In this document: in pieces, positions 1 to 12,019 of the stretch
How the letters are laid out: the number at the start of each line of letters is the position of its first letter
Numbering within the stretch: the stretch's first letter is position 1
NCBI GenBank assembly: GCA_001599755.1
Contig: BCHX01000018.1
Location: 1-42,584 of the forward strand
Length of the DNA: 42,584 nt
Reading direction: 5' to 3'
DNA from: Gliomastix tumulicola
Lineage: Eukaryota > Ascomycota > Sordariomycetes > Hypocreales > Bionectriaceae
The notes under the pieces: generated by a model
What the model was told of the DNA's origin: nothing
Database searches by the model: none
Seen by the model: the letters and a program-made list of their open reading frames with translations, nothing else
Translations under genes and position numbers: made by a program

Positions 1-467
1 AACTCCGGCGGTGGGCCTTTAATGCTGACGAGTACCTTTGCTGGGGCATTGCACCTCTGGAGGCGTTGGTCGCATTTGTTCCCCTGTCTGAACTCATGCA
101 AGAGGAAAATATTCACGAAAACGCTTTCCTAAGGAAAGATTTCGTGAGTCCCGTGTACCTCGGGGATTTTCAGCGGTGTCGTTCAGATCATCTCTCCCTC
201 ACAGAGTATGCAGATAGGGTACTTCGTTTTGTGCTTACTATTTTTATGAACGTTTCTGGTGGGACGGACATGACACCATTGGCTATGCAGTTGGCAAGCA
301 CGATTTTGCTCACCCCTCAGATTTGGGGCTACAAGGTTACCGCGTTTTACGAAGATTTGGAGAAAGAAATCATGGCAAGTCTCAACAAGGCCCTGGAACT
401 CGAGAAAGCAAGGAAGAGAGTGCCATGTGCACCAACAGAATTGTGCTCGGCTTATGGGTTTCATTAA
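1..467 (+). CDS. 3' part of a DUF7587-like fungal protein (partial)
   Basis: The frame starting at base 3 is open from the left window edge to a TAA ending at 467, so this is the C-terminal ~154 residues of a gene that begins outside the window. The start of the visible part reads NADEYLCWGIAPLEALVAF, followed by a helical C-terminal tail (EDLEKEIMASLNKALELEKA). The pattern 'EYL.W..IP.EA' resembles the end of DUF7587, a fungal domain of unknown function found in many hypothetical proteins. That family link is from memory of the pattern, not from a search. No disruption is visible in this part. The protein's role is unknown; alternatives are any other fungal orphan family. Confidence 0.5.
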   Translation, partial: LRRWAFNADEYLCWGIAPLEALVAFVPLSELMQEENIHENAFLRKDFVSPVYLGDFQRCRSDHLSLTEYADRVLRFVLTIFMNVSGGTDMTPLAMQLASTILLTPQIWGYKVTAFYEDLEKEIMASLNKALELEKARKRVPCAPTELCSAYGFH

Positions 468-706
468 CTGCGCGCGTGCTCTGTTCTATCCGATTTTGGT
501 AAATCATGACCGCGCTATCACAATACTTGGCTATGGTAATCCCACGGCGGTGTGGACATGCCGCAACCTATGTAAGCTTGAACGTCCCCAACGTACGGCC
601 ATCGATTCGACATAGAAATGTGGTGGTCCAGCCGCGCGAGCCAGATGATGTCCAAGTTACCAAAATGACGTCGTGCAAACTCAATACCAGTCTGCTTGAT
701 ACACTA

Positions 707-1144
707 TCATGCGCTGCAGTGTTTCCGCAGATGGCCGCGCTTCCCACAATTGAAGCATAATCCCTGCTGCCTTCGTTCTTCGTGTAAAGTATTGTCGACA
801 TCTATTGCCAGCTTTGCCATCTCGTCGAGTGTTGCTGGCAACTCTCCAAGCTGATAAATGCGCACTTGAATTTCCTCCTTGAGCCCGACGAAGAAAAGAG
901 ATGCTAGGTATGTCTCGCGAGTAAGCTGGCTCCACAGCCTCATAGATTCAGCGATGTAGTCTCTTGCACTGCCGACCTGTTTGAGGCGTTGAAACTTGAT
1001 AGCGTCTTCCATTTGGTGGTTGCTTCCAGCTTCGAGGTGTTCTAGAAAATATATTAGCATAGAGCATCGAAAAGGCTTTAGACTTGTGCTCACAAAGCGA
1101 GTAAGAATAGTCGAGGTAAAGAGCGGTCTCAGGGGCCCTTTCAA
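707..1144 (-). mobile_element. gag: Ty3/gypsy gag relic with CCHC zinc knuckle
   Basis: A minus-strand frame of about 145 codons resembles the C-terminal half of a fungal Ty3/gypsy Gag. It has the capsid-like segment LKQVGSARDYIAESMRLWSQ, then a perfect CX2CX4HX4C zinc knuckle (CFNCGKRGHLRKHC) five residues or so from the stop. Gag packages the element's RNA into virus-like particles. The N-terminal part of Gag is not readable upstream and no protease or reverse transcriptase follows on the same strand, so the element is a fragment. No long terminal repeats were recognised nearby. Only the ~100 residues before the knuckle look coherent; the first ~45 residues may be out of frame. Confidence 0.75.
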
Positions 1145-2740
1145 ATTGATGGGCAGGTTTGCTTCCGATCAACATTATTGACATAGTTTAACTGAGGCAT
1201 TTATCTTGTGACGAGATCCATTTTGCCCTTTATCAGCAATTCAAGTGCCGGAGCGGCATTATTCCGACTCCATTACTGGTAACGTTTCATCTTGGTAGTA
1301 ACGAAGCCCCACCATGGCTTAGGGATTCGACATCAGTTCCATGGTGGTCAGCAACTCTCGAGGATTTGGCCGCAAGTTCGAACAAGTACACACGACCTCT
1401 CATCTCCTTAATGGTATTGGACGGGCTGGCAACCAGCTCAACCTCCACCTGCACTTTTCCAGTTTCGTGGAAGCTGAGATCACGTGCATCAATTCCAGTA
1501 AGTCAACGTGGCCTCAAGATTGAAGCCTTCCACGTTGAACACTAGTTGAAATGTGCCGGGGTTTAGGGTAGCTGGTGGCTTTGGCACCCGCGTGTCCCCT
1601 TACCCCCTTACCCCTCTATTTTGGTGCTCGGCCTGGCTGTGCCCGGTATTAGCGCGAGCGCGTCTCCGCTCTCGTCGTGTCTCACATCTTGCTCCTTCCA
1701 GGATCCACAAGTACTGGCCGACTCCGGCCCGCGGCGTATTCAGTGCGCGGTCGGACCAACCTAGAGGCCTTGCCTGAAGACTGGAAGCTTTGCTTATGTC
1801 ATTTCAAGCTGGCGCTAGATATCGAGCTACCTTGGCGATCGCGTTGATTATTGTATAACCAGACGCGCATCCACTGACGCTGATAAATGCTCCAGTATCC
1901 AGCACCGCTAGACCTATTTTAGCGGAGGAGGCTAAAGGAGGGACTAGTCTGATTTTCAGTCTGTACAGCGTTGTTAAAAAAGTAAAGCGGTGCGTTTATG
2001 CTTTTCGTTGCTTACCCTTCCCTTGTTCTTGCTCCTGCATCTCTCCATTATTCTCCCTTGCGCTCTTCTCCCTTCGCAATGCAATGGCTACTTACTCCGA
2101 CGCCGGAGCCAGCCGGTCTTCAATGTTATTTCTGCCACCGCCCCCCAATCCGCGGCCTTCAGGACGCAGTCTGCATTGTCCTTTGCCTCACTCGCACTAC
2201 TAGAGGCACAGAGGAGCTTCAAGGATGTATATGCCGAGGGGGGCAAGGTATCGTTTGTTGTCTCCAGATTCGTTTGATTCACGACAAGGCCAAGGATACG
2301 TCCGTTCACATGCTAAGAACAAAGTGGTCTGGCATCTCAGAGGAAGATGGACGTCCGGCTGTATTATGCCCGGTGCTGGCTCTTGTTCAATGGTATACTG
2401 CTGCCCATGGTAGCCACGACGATGGTAGTGACGATGATGGCAGTGACGATGATATGGAGGACTGGGGCTAGAGACTAGACACTCACTATATCAGCTGGTG
2501 CCTCTAGCACCAGACGGCTATGCGATTTATGGAACTTTCGCATGACGGAACGGCTAGCCGAGGTGGGCTGATTCGGACTATCACGCAGGATACGGGCTTG
2601 CATGCCACAAGGGACCTGGGGCGGCTCGTACCAAGTCCATGGATGCTACAGCTTCAACTTCACTCCATCTGTATACAATCACCCGATTCGTCGAACTCGG
2701 TATAAAGCTCCCTCTGTCGGTCGGATGTTTCTTTGCCGCT
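1145..2740. other. No convincing gene; one low-complexity ORF
   Basis: No protein family was recognised here. An open frame at 1998-2471 (+) ends in a Ser/Asp repeat encoded by an imperfect GATGGYAGTGAC-type repeat around 2418-2455, which makes it look longer than chance but not gene-like. The stretch may be degenerate transposon sequence belonging to the gag relic on its left. Confidence 0.4.
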
Positions 2741-2749
2741 GAGTACCCG

Positions 2750-3060
2750 TCACTGCTTGAATCGTGCCATCCAGTACAGCCCCGTCCAGCGCCAGTCGGT
2801 GGCAGGGAGCGCTTTTGCATTTGCACGGACGTACTGCGGGATGTCGCATGGCAGAACATGTATAGTCGCTAATATTGCCCGCCCTGTATCAGGGTCCAAG
2901 TATCTGGGATGTTGATAAAAGGCTCGGCAACGGCGTCTCTCATACCTCTGTCGGCTCCGACCGTAGATGCGTACGCGAACTCCGCCGCTGAGAAGAAGCC
3001 TCCCTGGGCGAACTCTTGCGCGTCCGAGCAGTTTCGAACTTTGCCCAACTCAAAGCCTTC
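2750..3060 (-). pseudogene. Unrecognised broken gene, at least two frames
   Basis: On the minus strand, 3060-2869 is open for 63 codons with protein-like composition (for example SDAQEFAQGGFFSAAEFAYA). Near base 2920 the coherent reading jumps to a second frame, 2920-2750, which reads on as HPRYLDPDTGRAIL and DWRWTGLYWMARFKQ before a TGA. The change of frame in mid-sequence and the following stops (a further ~25 coherent codons lie beyond the TGA) indicate a decayed coding region. A weaker open frame at 3284-3070 on the same strand could be an earlier exon. I do not recognise the family. Both pieces lie just downstream of the patatin gene's 3' end and on the same strand, but do not belong to its domain plan. 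Confidence 0.35.
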
Positions 3061-3581
3061 AAGCCTTCAACAGCGTGCTTTTTTGTGAGTACGGTGCCCC
3101 GGCATGCATAGTCTGTCCGTCACTTTGAAGGAGGCACCGAGTACACTGCAACCAGATGACGTCAATGCAGGCTACGATATCAGCCACGACGGAGCCTTGG
3201 AGGCCAATGGATTTGCCTTCAACGAGGAGCATCGAGTTCTTCTTACGACATCGAGACGCTAGGAGGAGATGACCATCTCGCGCCAGAAACTACCCAGCCG
3301 CATGAGGGCCAGTCTCGGTAACGGAGATGCGTCTTGATCAACGCTGAGACCAAAGTCACACGGCCCTGCCCTAGACTACTCAACACCACATATAACCGAA
3401 GTGCAATCCGATACCTAAGGAGAAGAAATTCGCCCTGCGAGGTTCACTATTAGAACATAAGACTCTCTAGCATTCAAGACCTAGTGGCCGAGGGAGAGTT
3501 CAAAGACTCAAATGTGACCATGCAACCCCCATGGGTCTTGCCGTTGTCCTCCCCACGGCTTGAAACTCGCGTCCTGGTATA

Positions 3582-6580
3582 CTAACAAATTTTCGGCCGT
3601 TTACTGTGCCGCCTGCACTGCTCCGCGGCCCGTTTGACCCGTCTGAACTTAGCACAATGTGGCTTCCCTGTTATTGTCCCCGTAGCTGCTAGTTGTTGTG
3701 CAAGAATGCTGCTTATTGATTCCGGGAACCCACTGATGGATGCAGCCGCATCATTAGAACGTAGCACGATATCTACTTTCTGGTACCACGATTGGAGACG
3801 GAATTTCACCAATAACGGCCCAGTACCGCGCAATAATAAACTCTGCCCGCATATCGAGACCCTCTTTTTCTTGTGGAGTTTCTGAAAGAGGCCCTTCACC
3901 CGCAAATCATCCCCGTACCGACATCTTATCCGTCCGGCGCACTCGATGCTCGATCCATCACTGCTCGCGATGGGAACGGCTAGAAGCTCAAAGTAAAAGA
4001 GAGAGGCAAGCATTTTCCAAGCCAAAGGGCGCAGCTGTTGCGATGCGAGACTTCCGTCTCGAAATTGCTCTTCGACTTTCTGAGCTACCTGCACTAGCTT
4101 CGAGGAGTCATCCAGATTGATATCACCAAGGTGAAGGTCTGGGTCAATCCTATGCACGTTATCGCCCTGGATACCTAAGGCTTCTTGCTGATCAAATGTC
4201 CGCTTGGCTTTTGTGAACTCGTTTGCAACATTCAGGCACCGGCTAACGGGGTGGCAGCTGGTAAGTGGGGTCGTCCTTGTGATACCACAGCCAAGAGAAA
4301 TCACAAAGTCTGGCGTAGCTTTATATGGCCAAAGGTTGCGCCCTTCAGATCTCGAGTGATAGAAAGGCGTTTCTATGCCGTCTTGTAAAGTATGATCGCC
4401 GATTTGAATTGCTGGGAAGTAGCTAGACGAGGTTAGACTAGAAAAGTCGCGACTGGGATGATGGAGAGGGGTAGACGTACGGAGGAGCGGCACAGGTGAT
4501 TGAGGCCCTTCATCCGCATTTAGCTACAGTGCTCTTCTAATGGGGAACGCGCACTCACGCTTGCCACACTTGCATATCCTCTATTTCTTTCCCACCATCC
4601 GGCCCTTGAAGCCATTTATAGAGAGCCGCCGGCGGGTGAAAGTCCTTTCCATAAGAGGTCAAGAGGGCAGAAACTCCCGAGGCAGTAGTCGTTGTGACGG
4701 CGATCTTCATTTGCTCGTAGGGCGATGTCGATAGCTGAGACGGTCGATTCCCACGTAGCCGCATATCTCCAACGATAGACCGAAAGGTCGGCCCGGCCGG
4801 CTTATAGATTGCTCCGAGAAGAAGTGCCTTGACCGCTCTCGCAAACCCCAAGAGGGACCGAGGGAAAATCTGAGATTGCGGAAAGATCTTCCCAACCACC
4901 TCTTGAAACGCTGTGCTACATTGGTCGATACTCCATCCGCATAATCCAATAGCCAAGGCGTTGATACCACCTATCTGAGATTAGCTTAAAGGCTTGGGGG
5001 CATGCCTGCGCGGAGAGATGAACTTGCCGGCGCTAGTGCCAGTAGCTAAATCAAGGAACATAGCCATTGGAAGTTGAACAATGTCCTGGAGCTTCTGGAG
5101 AACAATGATCTGAACAATGCCCTTGATACCCCCGCCATCGAGTTCCAGAAGTCGATATCCTGCAGTGGGAGGTGGGATCCTCAATCGTGTGGGAACTTCA
5201 AAATTAAGACAGCATAATGGGCAAGACTGGAAGCGGATCACAGCGGAGGCACTTTTGTCCATGACTTTGCCGAGGGTGGAGACGCAAGAGGCGCACATGC
5301 TACACTGGCATGGGAGGCGGTACTCATAAGGGCGAATAAAACAGCCCAGACACAGGTTTCTCGTCTTGATTTGCGAGAACACTTGCTGGTGAGTGTGGAT
5401 GAAGTTTGCATGCAGTTCATACCTTTTCACCCTCCTCACCTTAGAATATAGAAGCGCCGCATTCGCACTTTCTACCTCTAAAGTAGAAAGGTCGGCATAT
5501 GGCGTCGGTGCACCTGAATCAAGGAGTGCAATGAATCCTGGCTTTCGGTACCTTGTTTTGAAGACGGCAGAGCGGTCAAAGTCTGGCTCTACCTATTAGT
5601 GGTACCTCTTGAACAAGGAAGGGCTACTGACCTTGGTAATAGGTAGCAATGTCGAGTCCCAAACAGTGCGCGACGATAGAGAGGCGGCTGGCTCGAGGGC
5701 AAAACACATCTAGATCTCTTTCAAGCCACCATGACCATGATTTCCCCAATGCTGAGTCACATTGAAGTAGAGGGCGCGGAAGCCTCATTTCCTCAAACGC
5801 ATTGATAAAGTTGACATCCTCCCGTCTAGTGACAGTAGCTAGCTGCCGCGCCATCCCGTGGCCCAGCTCCTTGAGTGTGTACCATGTCCAGTTGAGACTC
5901 TTTTTGGCTCTTTCCCTTCTCATTAAGCCTGCCTCTGATATCAGTATGGGGCTGCCCTTGGTGCCATCGCCTGTTTCCAGGACAATGACCTTGTTGAAGT
6001 AGTTGTCTACCTCGAAAAAGACGGAAAGTCTCTCTCTCAGTTCATGCTGACCACCCAGAGAAGACTGCTTGCATTTGTCGATTTGAAATGCTGCCGTGGG
6101 GAAATTGATCTTCAGACCAGCCGTACGTCGCGCCCATTCACGTGCTAGAGAGCAAGCGTCGTTGACAGTCTTAGTTTCAAAACAGACCACGTCAGCAAAA
6201 ACGCTTAGAAAGCAGGAGAGGAACTCCTGTCGAGTCCGTGTCTGCAACTTAGCCACGAACGCTGATTTTGATCGATCAAGATCGGAAGGGCCGAGCTCAG
6301 CAACAGCTACGCTCTGGGAGATTGGACTTAGAAATATCCCGTCTGCCTCCATTGACTCCTCGTTTATTCGGACGATGACGGCGGGCCGTGCTTCGAATTG
6401 GACAACTGGTGGGAAGGAGTAAAGGACGTTTCCCGGGACCTGAGGCTCACATCGAAGCCAGGGATCAAATGCAACTAGGTCCATAATACGGATGTGTCTG
6501 GCGGGAGAAACTTGACTGTGCGGTACATGAGGGGTTAAGTACAGCACCTTTGCGCAATCACGTAGACCAATTGTTGGCAT
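3582..6580 (-). CDS. Patatin-like phospholipase with RING-like zinc finger, five exons
   Basis: Probable lipid acyl hydrolase (phospholipase A type). Exons by eye: 6580-5632, 5588-5028, 4970-4559, 4507-4481, 4422-3582; summed coding length 2790 nt gives 929 aa with no internal stop. Residues 1-~340 are an unassigned N-terminal region. About 396-442 is a Cys-rich RING-like finger (CLGC...CQCSMCASC...CPLC). The patatin core follows: oxyanion loop DGGGIKG (~467-473), nucleophile elbow GTSAGG (~500-505), then a VWQAASITCAAPPYF motif typical of fungal patatins, and the Asp of a DG motif (~664, here DGI rather than DGG/DGA). The catalytic Ser-Asp dyad is therefore present. The ~220-residue tail after the SLGCG motif is unassigned. 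Intron 2 (5027-4971) has a GC donor inside the codon after the Ser elbow. Such proteins are common in filamentous fungi; some patatins are effector domains of fungal NLR-like receptors. Start at 6580 is the first ATG of the open frame; an extra upstream exon cannot be excluded. Confidence 0.85.
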
Positions 6581-9500
6581 CGGCGTTGTAGAATGCTGTT
6601 GGTCGCCTAACTAAGGGTTTATGTGCTTTCTTACACCACGGCCAATGTATTATGGACACTTTGATGTGAGATGATATACCACGTCAGCTCACGGCGAAAC
6701 TGGTAGAACCGCCGGCAGGTAGGCTATTTTCCGCGCTCGCTTAGCCGCGGCGGCCCAATTGCTGGCCGCCTTTACTCTGACCTTACACGTGTCGGGGCTG
6801 CTGGCGCGCGGATGGGCTCGCCGGGCACCATTGAATACATCAGAGCCCGCTCTGATGCACCACCTACGGCATCTGCCTTTTCTGAAATGCCCCTGGAACC
6901 CCGTGAGCAGATCTATCGCTTTGCGACACCCAGCAGAAAGGTACGTATGAGGGACGGCACTGCCCGGAACTGGCCCAGGAGCCTCATCCTCGCATCATTT
7001 TTACTGGCTGTACTGCCATTTTCGAGCTGAAAGAACTTAGATGATGTAATAATCACTCAAGAGTCAGTAAGACTTCGTCGTGTGGTCCTAATTCATGTAA
7101 TATCTTCGTTTCCACAAAATGCTCAAGAACACATCATCCGAGGACTAGGGCTGAAACTCTAACGGAAGAGGGATTCCAGCACAGCCAAGGAAATCCTCAC
7201 CCTAGAGAGCCATAGGACTTAGCTGCGTGGTTGCTGTCCTTCTTCCGAACATCTGGTTCAAATACAACCGAGGGCCTCAGCCACCAAGAGTTGCCTCAGC
7301 CCTCAAGCGGCTTCTCAAAGTAGTACTTTCAGCTGAGGGCTGCATTGCCAAGAGAAGTCGATCGCGGTAGCCTAGGACGCTTCGTAGACGTTTCTGAATG
7401 GTAAGCTTACCGCCAGGGACCCCATTCTCGTGTAAGACCCTTTCGAAATGACCCTTGCGTAAGGAAGAGAGTATAAGGCAGCTACCCCGACCAACTATAC
7501 AAGGTTCGTCGTGACAGCTGCTTGCCCTAGCCCGCCCCCAGCACGATGGAGGCGTTCAAGCATGCCCATGTCCATCGAATGCCTAGGATGAACTGAATTT
7601 ATTGGAGGCTTTGACAAAATATCACCGAGGGTGTCCTTCAAAGCGGGCAGGCACCCTGACGGAAGTAGTTCCTCACGCTGAGCTTGGAAATATGACGATT
7701 GTACCTGGACGCTCTTTGTCGCTGTGACTTGCCGGAATTCACGAGAACAGTTCCGGCACCTTAGTATAAGCGTTCCGCCTTCGATATCAATTTCAGACTG
7801 GCACGAGTTAGCTTAAGCCACCCCACAACACTTGGAGAGCTTAATACCTTTTCATGGGAAAGAGGCACTTCCCCCGTCCAGGCAATGGCTTGGGAACCTC
7901 GTTTGAGACTAAGCTGTGTGTCCTCCCAGAACCTAGATCTGCGCAGTCGAAAGGAAGAAAACATGTCTGGATTGCGGCTTGCAGAGAAGAAGCTTGTGCC
8001 TTACTTGGGGGATTGCTTAATGAAGTCAATATTTAAGGTGTATGTTCTGGACAGGTCGGTTGGTTATTTCGAGAGCGGCAGGGTCAGAGCGAGCAACAAG
8101 AATTGCGACAAAGCTTCGCGTTAGCTCACATATGCAAAATCTAACGATGTTGACATATCAGAATTATCCACCATCGAATGGGTGAGTAGGCTTGCCTGTC
8201 CCAGGTGCTATCGTCCTCCACGCTACTCCAAGCGGGGGCGCGGCGTGGTCCCGTTTCGGAAAACGCGGCGCGTAGGAGGGCTGGGCAGATGGCGGTAACT
8301 GATGGTCGTGAAGCCTTCCTGCGAGTTAGTCATGCTGGTCCTCCCGGGTCCCAGCCCGAGAGTCCAGATAATGGGCCCAGGGCGTTGAGAACGGCATTAA
8401 AGGTTCATGGTGCTATAGTACAACGCACTATAGTTAACGGGTATAACGCCTATTAGCGGATATATTAGCTACGATTACTACTGTTTCTAAGTAACACCCC
8501 TAATGCTGTTTATGAATACTATAATGCCCTTTGTATCCTAATGTTACCAATGTTACAGAAGAAGGTGCCGATAGTGACCTCCTCCGGCTTAGCCGGAAAA
8601 TGTCACGGACCCGCAAATTAGCCTGCAACTGGCCCACAATGAGAAAAATACTCTCGAAGAGCCTGAGCTGAGCTCTATGTCCCCGTAGAGTTCGAAGGAA
8701 GTTGGACCGCTGGATCAATTGAAATCAAAGACGCCAAGGCGACATGGTAGCTCGGGTCGGGTACGCACTAGACCTTCCCCCGGCATGAGCCGCGTACTTG
8801 ACGGGGATGATCTCCCTCACTGCAGCATCTATCACTACGCTCGCTCCGCGGTATGTTTTATTATTTTCGAACGCCGATCACGGGGCATGCGTCGTTTGCG
8901 GACTAGAATCAACGATGACCACGGCTGATGAAGAGAAGGTCAAGGCCTTCCTTAACCCCGTTCCTTGAATTGGGTAATGAGCTGACATGGAGCGCCTAGA
9001 GGAATGAGCCGCAACATGGTCTCTAATATTCGTCGGGAGCCGGCATGAAACATCTAAAGCTTGCGGCCAAATCAGTGCTGATGACCGCTAATTAGTCTAG
9101 AAAATCGTAAATTGAGAACTTCGAGCGTACATAAACGGGCTTATATTCGTAAGTCGACTTGCTCCCCGCGCCTCACATCATTAGAACCGACAACTAGTCA
9201 AAGGAATAGGGGGCATGTGGCAAACACCTAGACAAGCACACATGAGCTCTGTTGATAAAGGTTTATCCATCTGTTGTTAAGGTTTATGAACTTGGTGGGG
9301 AATAGCATCAGCATGGCAAGGCTCGAGGTTGTACCGACGGAGCCCAGATGGTAAATTGACTTCACGACCCCTGTGGCGCTCATTGGATGTGCCTAGGAGA
9401 TCTTCCCACATGTGCCACAAGCTGTCGTGTGGAGGCCCAGAAAGGTGACCAGGAGAGTCAGTTGACTCTGACGGTCTCTACGTAACGGGCTCATAGTTCG

Positions 9501-10137
9501 ACGCCTCTTGGATAAATGAGACTAATTAAGGCCTCCTACCTAACAGGGACTTACATTCAAAGATAAAAAGAAATCTTAAATACATATAGGGAAAAGGAGT
9601 CAGAAAAGACATCCATAAGAATACTATTCTATCCTTTTCTTCTACCCTCCCACTACTATACTCATCTAGATATTTGTAGATAAGTCCTGGTCATGTACTC
9701 CTGCCGCCTGGGATCTGCCTGTAATGACCAAGTTCCCGATAGCGGCTTCTGATCGTACAGAGTGTAACCTGTAGGCCAGGAGGCGCCCACGGTAGTCCAG
9801 TATAGGGTGCGAACCAAGTGAATGGATTTAAGACTCGTCATTTGCGATCTTCTTTCCGGCGCGTCCCGTAGCATAGATATAGCTGTCCGCGTAACCTTGC
9901 ATCCGGGCCATGAATCCCCGCCGTCAACGTGAACTAACTTGTCTTCCGAAGATCCAGGTTCGCCCTTGTGACTCGTTTTAATGCATTCGGAATCCTGGAA
10001 CTGGACGGTTTCGTCGGGGTATTCTGCCTAGCCGTGAAGATCAGGTTGTTATGCCGTGTATCGTAGGATTGGGCGGCATGTGTACAAACTGACGGTAACC
10101 ACGGCCGAGCGCACTTCGGGTCGTCGAGTATGGTTAA
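6581..10137. other. Long gene-poor stretch
   Basis: About 3.5 kb without a supported gene. It contains only short open frames of chance length, AT-rich patches around 8400-8530 and 9500-9660, and one F-box-like fragment listed separately. A TGTCACGGACCC string near 8599 could be the start of a decayed LTR, but I found no matching partner. The region upstream of the patatin ATG (6581-6760) must hold its promoter; no clear TATA box stands out. Confidence 0.5.
6812..6948 (+). pseudogene. Possible F-box/2EXR-like N-terminal fragment
   Basis: An ATG-started frame reads MGSPGTIEYIRARSDAPP and then SEMPLEPREQIYRFATPSRK. The LPxExRxxIYxxxxP pattern resembles the first helix of fungal F-box-like or 2EXR domains, which begin many Pezizomycotina orphan proteins. 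A GTACGT donor-like string follows immediately at about 6941, so this could be a first exon, but no coherent second exon was found. It may be the stump of a gene or a chance match. Confidence 0.22.
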
Positions 10138-10508
10138 GCTTCGAACGCCGATACGGACGAGAGGCAAAAGGGTGGCGAAAGAGAGCCGAGCGTGCGGATG
10201 TTCGACTCGATGGGCTGGTCACCGGGCGAGCTCTGCAACGAAGAAGCGGATAGCGAGCCGTGACCTCTCGCCGTTTCGTGCGGCCGTAAACGGAGACGCT
10301 CGAGAAGAGGAACGAAGTCGACAGCTAGGCCGTCATCGACTTTGCTGAGGCCTTCAACGGGAGCGAGTGGAAGCCGGGGATCGACTACTCTAGTGACAGC
10401 GAGGAGGGGTCCAAGGACAGCACCGTGGGGTTGACGTACTACAACGGCACTTGCTGTGTTGCTGATCGGACCTACGACAACGAGTACGTTGACAGTAAGC
10501 TGGGATGA
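10138..10508 (+). pseudogene. Two short coding-like segments, unrecognised
   Basis: Two plus-strand open segments have acidic, protein-like composition and GC-rich third positions. The first, 10138-10263, includes RMFDSMGWSPGELCNEEADS and ends in TGA. The second, 10329-10508, begins directly after a CTAG acceptor-like string, includes FNGSEWKPGIDYSSDSEEG and YYNGTCCVADRTYDNEYVDS, and has a GTAAGC donor-like string at 10495 just before its stop. They look like exons of one decayed or unspliced gene, but the simplest intron between them does not preserve frame. No family recognised. Confidence 0.3.
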
Positions 10509-12019
10509 TCCATCTGAGAAATGAGGAGATTTGAAAGAATATGACCTACCTATCTATCTACCCACCAAGAGAGGAAAAGGGACTGTAGCCGCACTCTTAG
10601 AAATCGACCGACGGCTCGGGGCCCTCGAAGTAGCGCGCCACGACACGGAACATGCTATCTCTCACCACTTCTATTGAGTTATTCTGGCAAGAAGAAGGAG
10701 CTTCGAGGAGTGGCGGGTAGGATCTACCCAACAGGCAATAATTGTATGATCTCGAGTACCAGCAAGGAGTCGTGGAAAACCTCACCCGCAGCCGAATCGA
10801 GCGGCTAATTCACCAAGATCCGGAAGCAGCAGTCCGAGCAGCGGCGGGCGTTGACAGCCCCCTCCTCCCATCTACCGCTATCAGCATAATCGTCCTAATG
10901 ATCGCCCGAGGAGCTGCCGCCCATGCCCTGCGCCATGAACGTATAGCTAAGTGATGGTAGGCTCTGCAGATACGCCGCATTGAAAGCAGCCAGTAGGATA
11001 TTACCACGGAGTATACCCGAAAAAGGAAAGGCCAACATTGTCGGTTTAGTGAGAGCTCTGGTTTTCATCAACAGTGGCTATGGCCTACGTTTTGGTTATT
11101 GGGCGACTCGATGTGGTGCGTCACACCTTGGCCCTTCTGTGGCGAATTCGACGTTATGGAGAACACGAGCTAGGAGATCGAGCTAGGCAGTCCAATACAT
11201 TGAGATCATAACACTTGCTTCCCGTCATTATTGCTGAGACTTGACCCGGAGAGTCTCCTTCAGATTCTGGGACAGTCGATGAAGCCATCGGGAGCAGGAT
11301 TCGGACCCAAAGGGCATGCGCTGAAATTCAGGTGGACCTGTATCGGGGGCTTTTCGTTTTAGGTCACCCGGCGGTTGGCGGGCTCCGGGCCTTGCCATCG
11401 TGATACCTTTATGCCAAGCAGCCAGCCAGAAGTTGATTGCCAACATGATCGGCAACCCACGGCTAGCTCGGTCCTTTCATCGTGGCTGCCAGCACAAACG
11501 CTGCTACAGGTACTACGTAGGCACAGATGGGGCTGTCGGACGTCGTTCTAACTGGTCGAACATTGAATTGATTGCAGTCTTTAACTCCTAGCTGCTTTAT
11601 CAATAGATGCGGCATGTAGCTAGTTCGCCGCTGATTATGTTATTCAGCTGCCTGATCGAGCACAACCGGACAGGATGCAGCACCTAGGTGGGCGCTCCTG
11701 CTAAGGCAGGGCGCGGTTCTAAGGTACGACAGCCTGTAGGCAATGGGTATTCAAATGGCTTAGTATCTTGAAGACAGCTCTTAGTTTCGAGTATAGTATA
11801 ATTAACACCGACAGCGACCTATCTTTAACAATGCGACAGGATTATGCTGCGGGGGCTGTACACAGCAAAAGTCGTGAACCATAACTGAGACAATAGTATG
11901 TTCTCGTTCGAAGTGGTGTCACCCCTGGTTGCGGTGCGGAGGTAGCGAGAAGACAATGGTTGCATGGCTGCTTCGGTGCCTGACCGTCAATCCCACAAGA
12001 ACCGCCAAGATGTAGGCTT
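10509..12019. other. Gap with no supported gene
   Basis: Only chance-length open frames on both strands. The right part (11842-12019) lies directly downstream of the MFS gene and should contain its 3' UTR. No repeat or transposon domain recognised. Confidence 0.5.

Noticed and set aside
1998..2471. 157-codon ORF
   Set aside because: C-terminal part is a simple Asp/Ser repeat and the remainder has no recognisable domain; probably chance.
8560..8720. Possible LTR beginning TGTCACGGACCC
   Set aside because: No second copy, primer-binding site or CA end found in the window.
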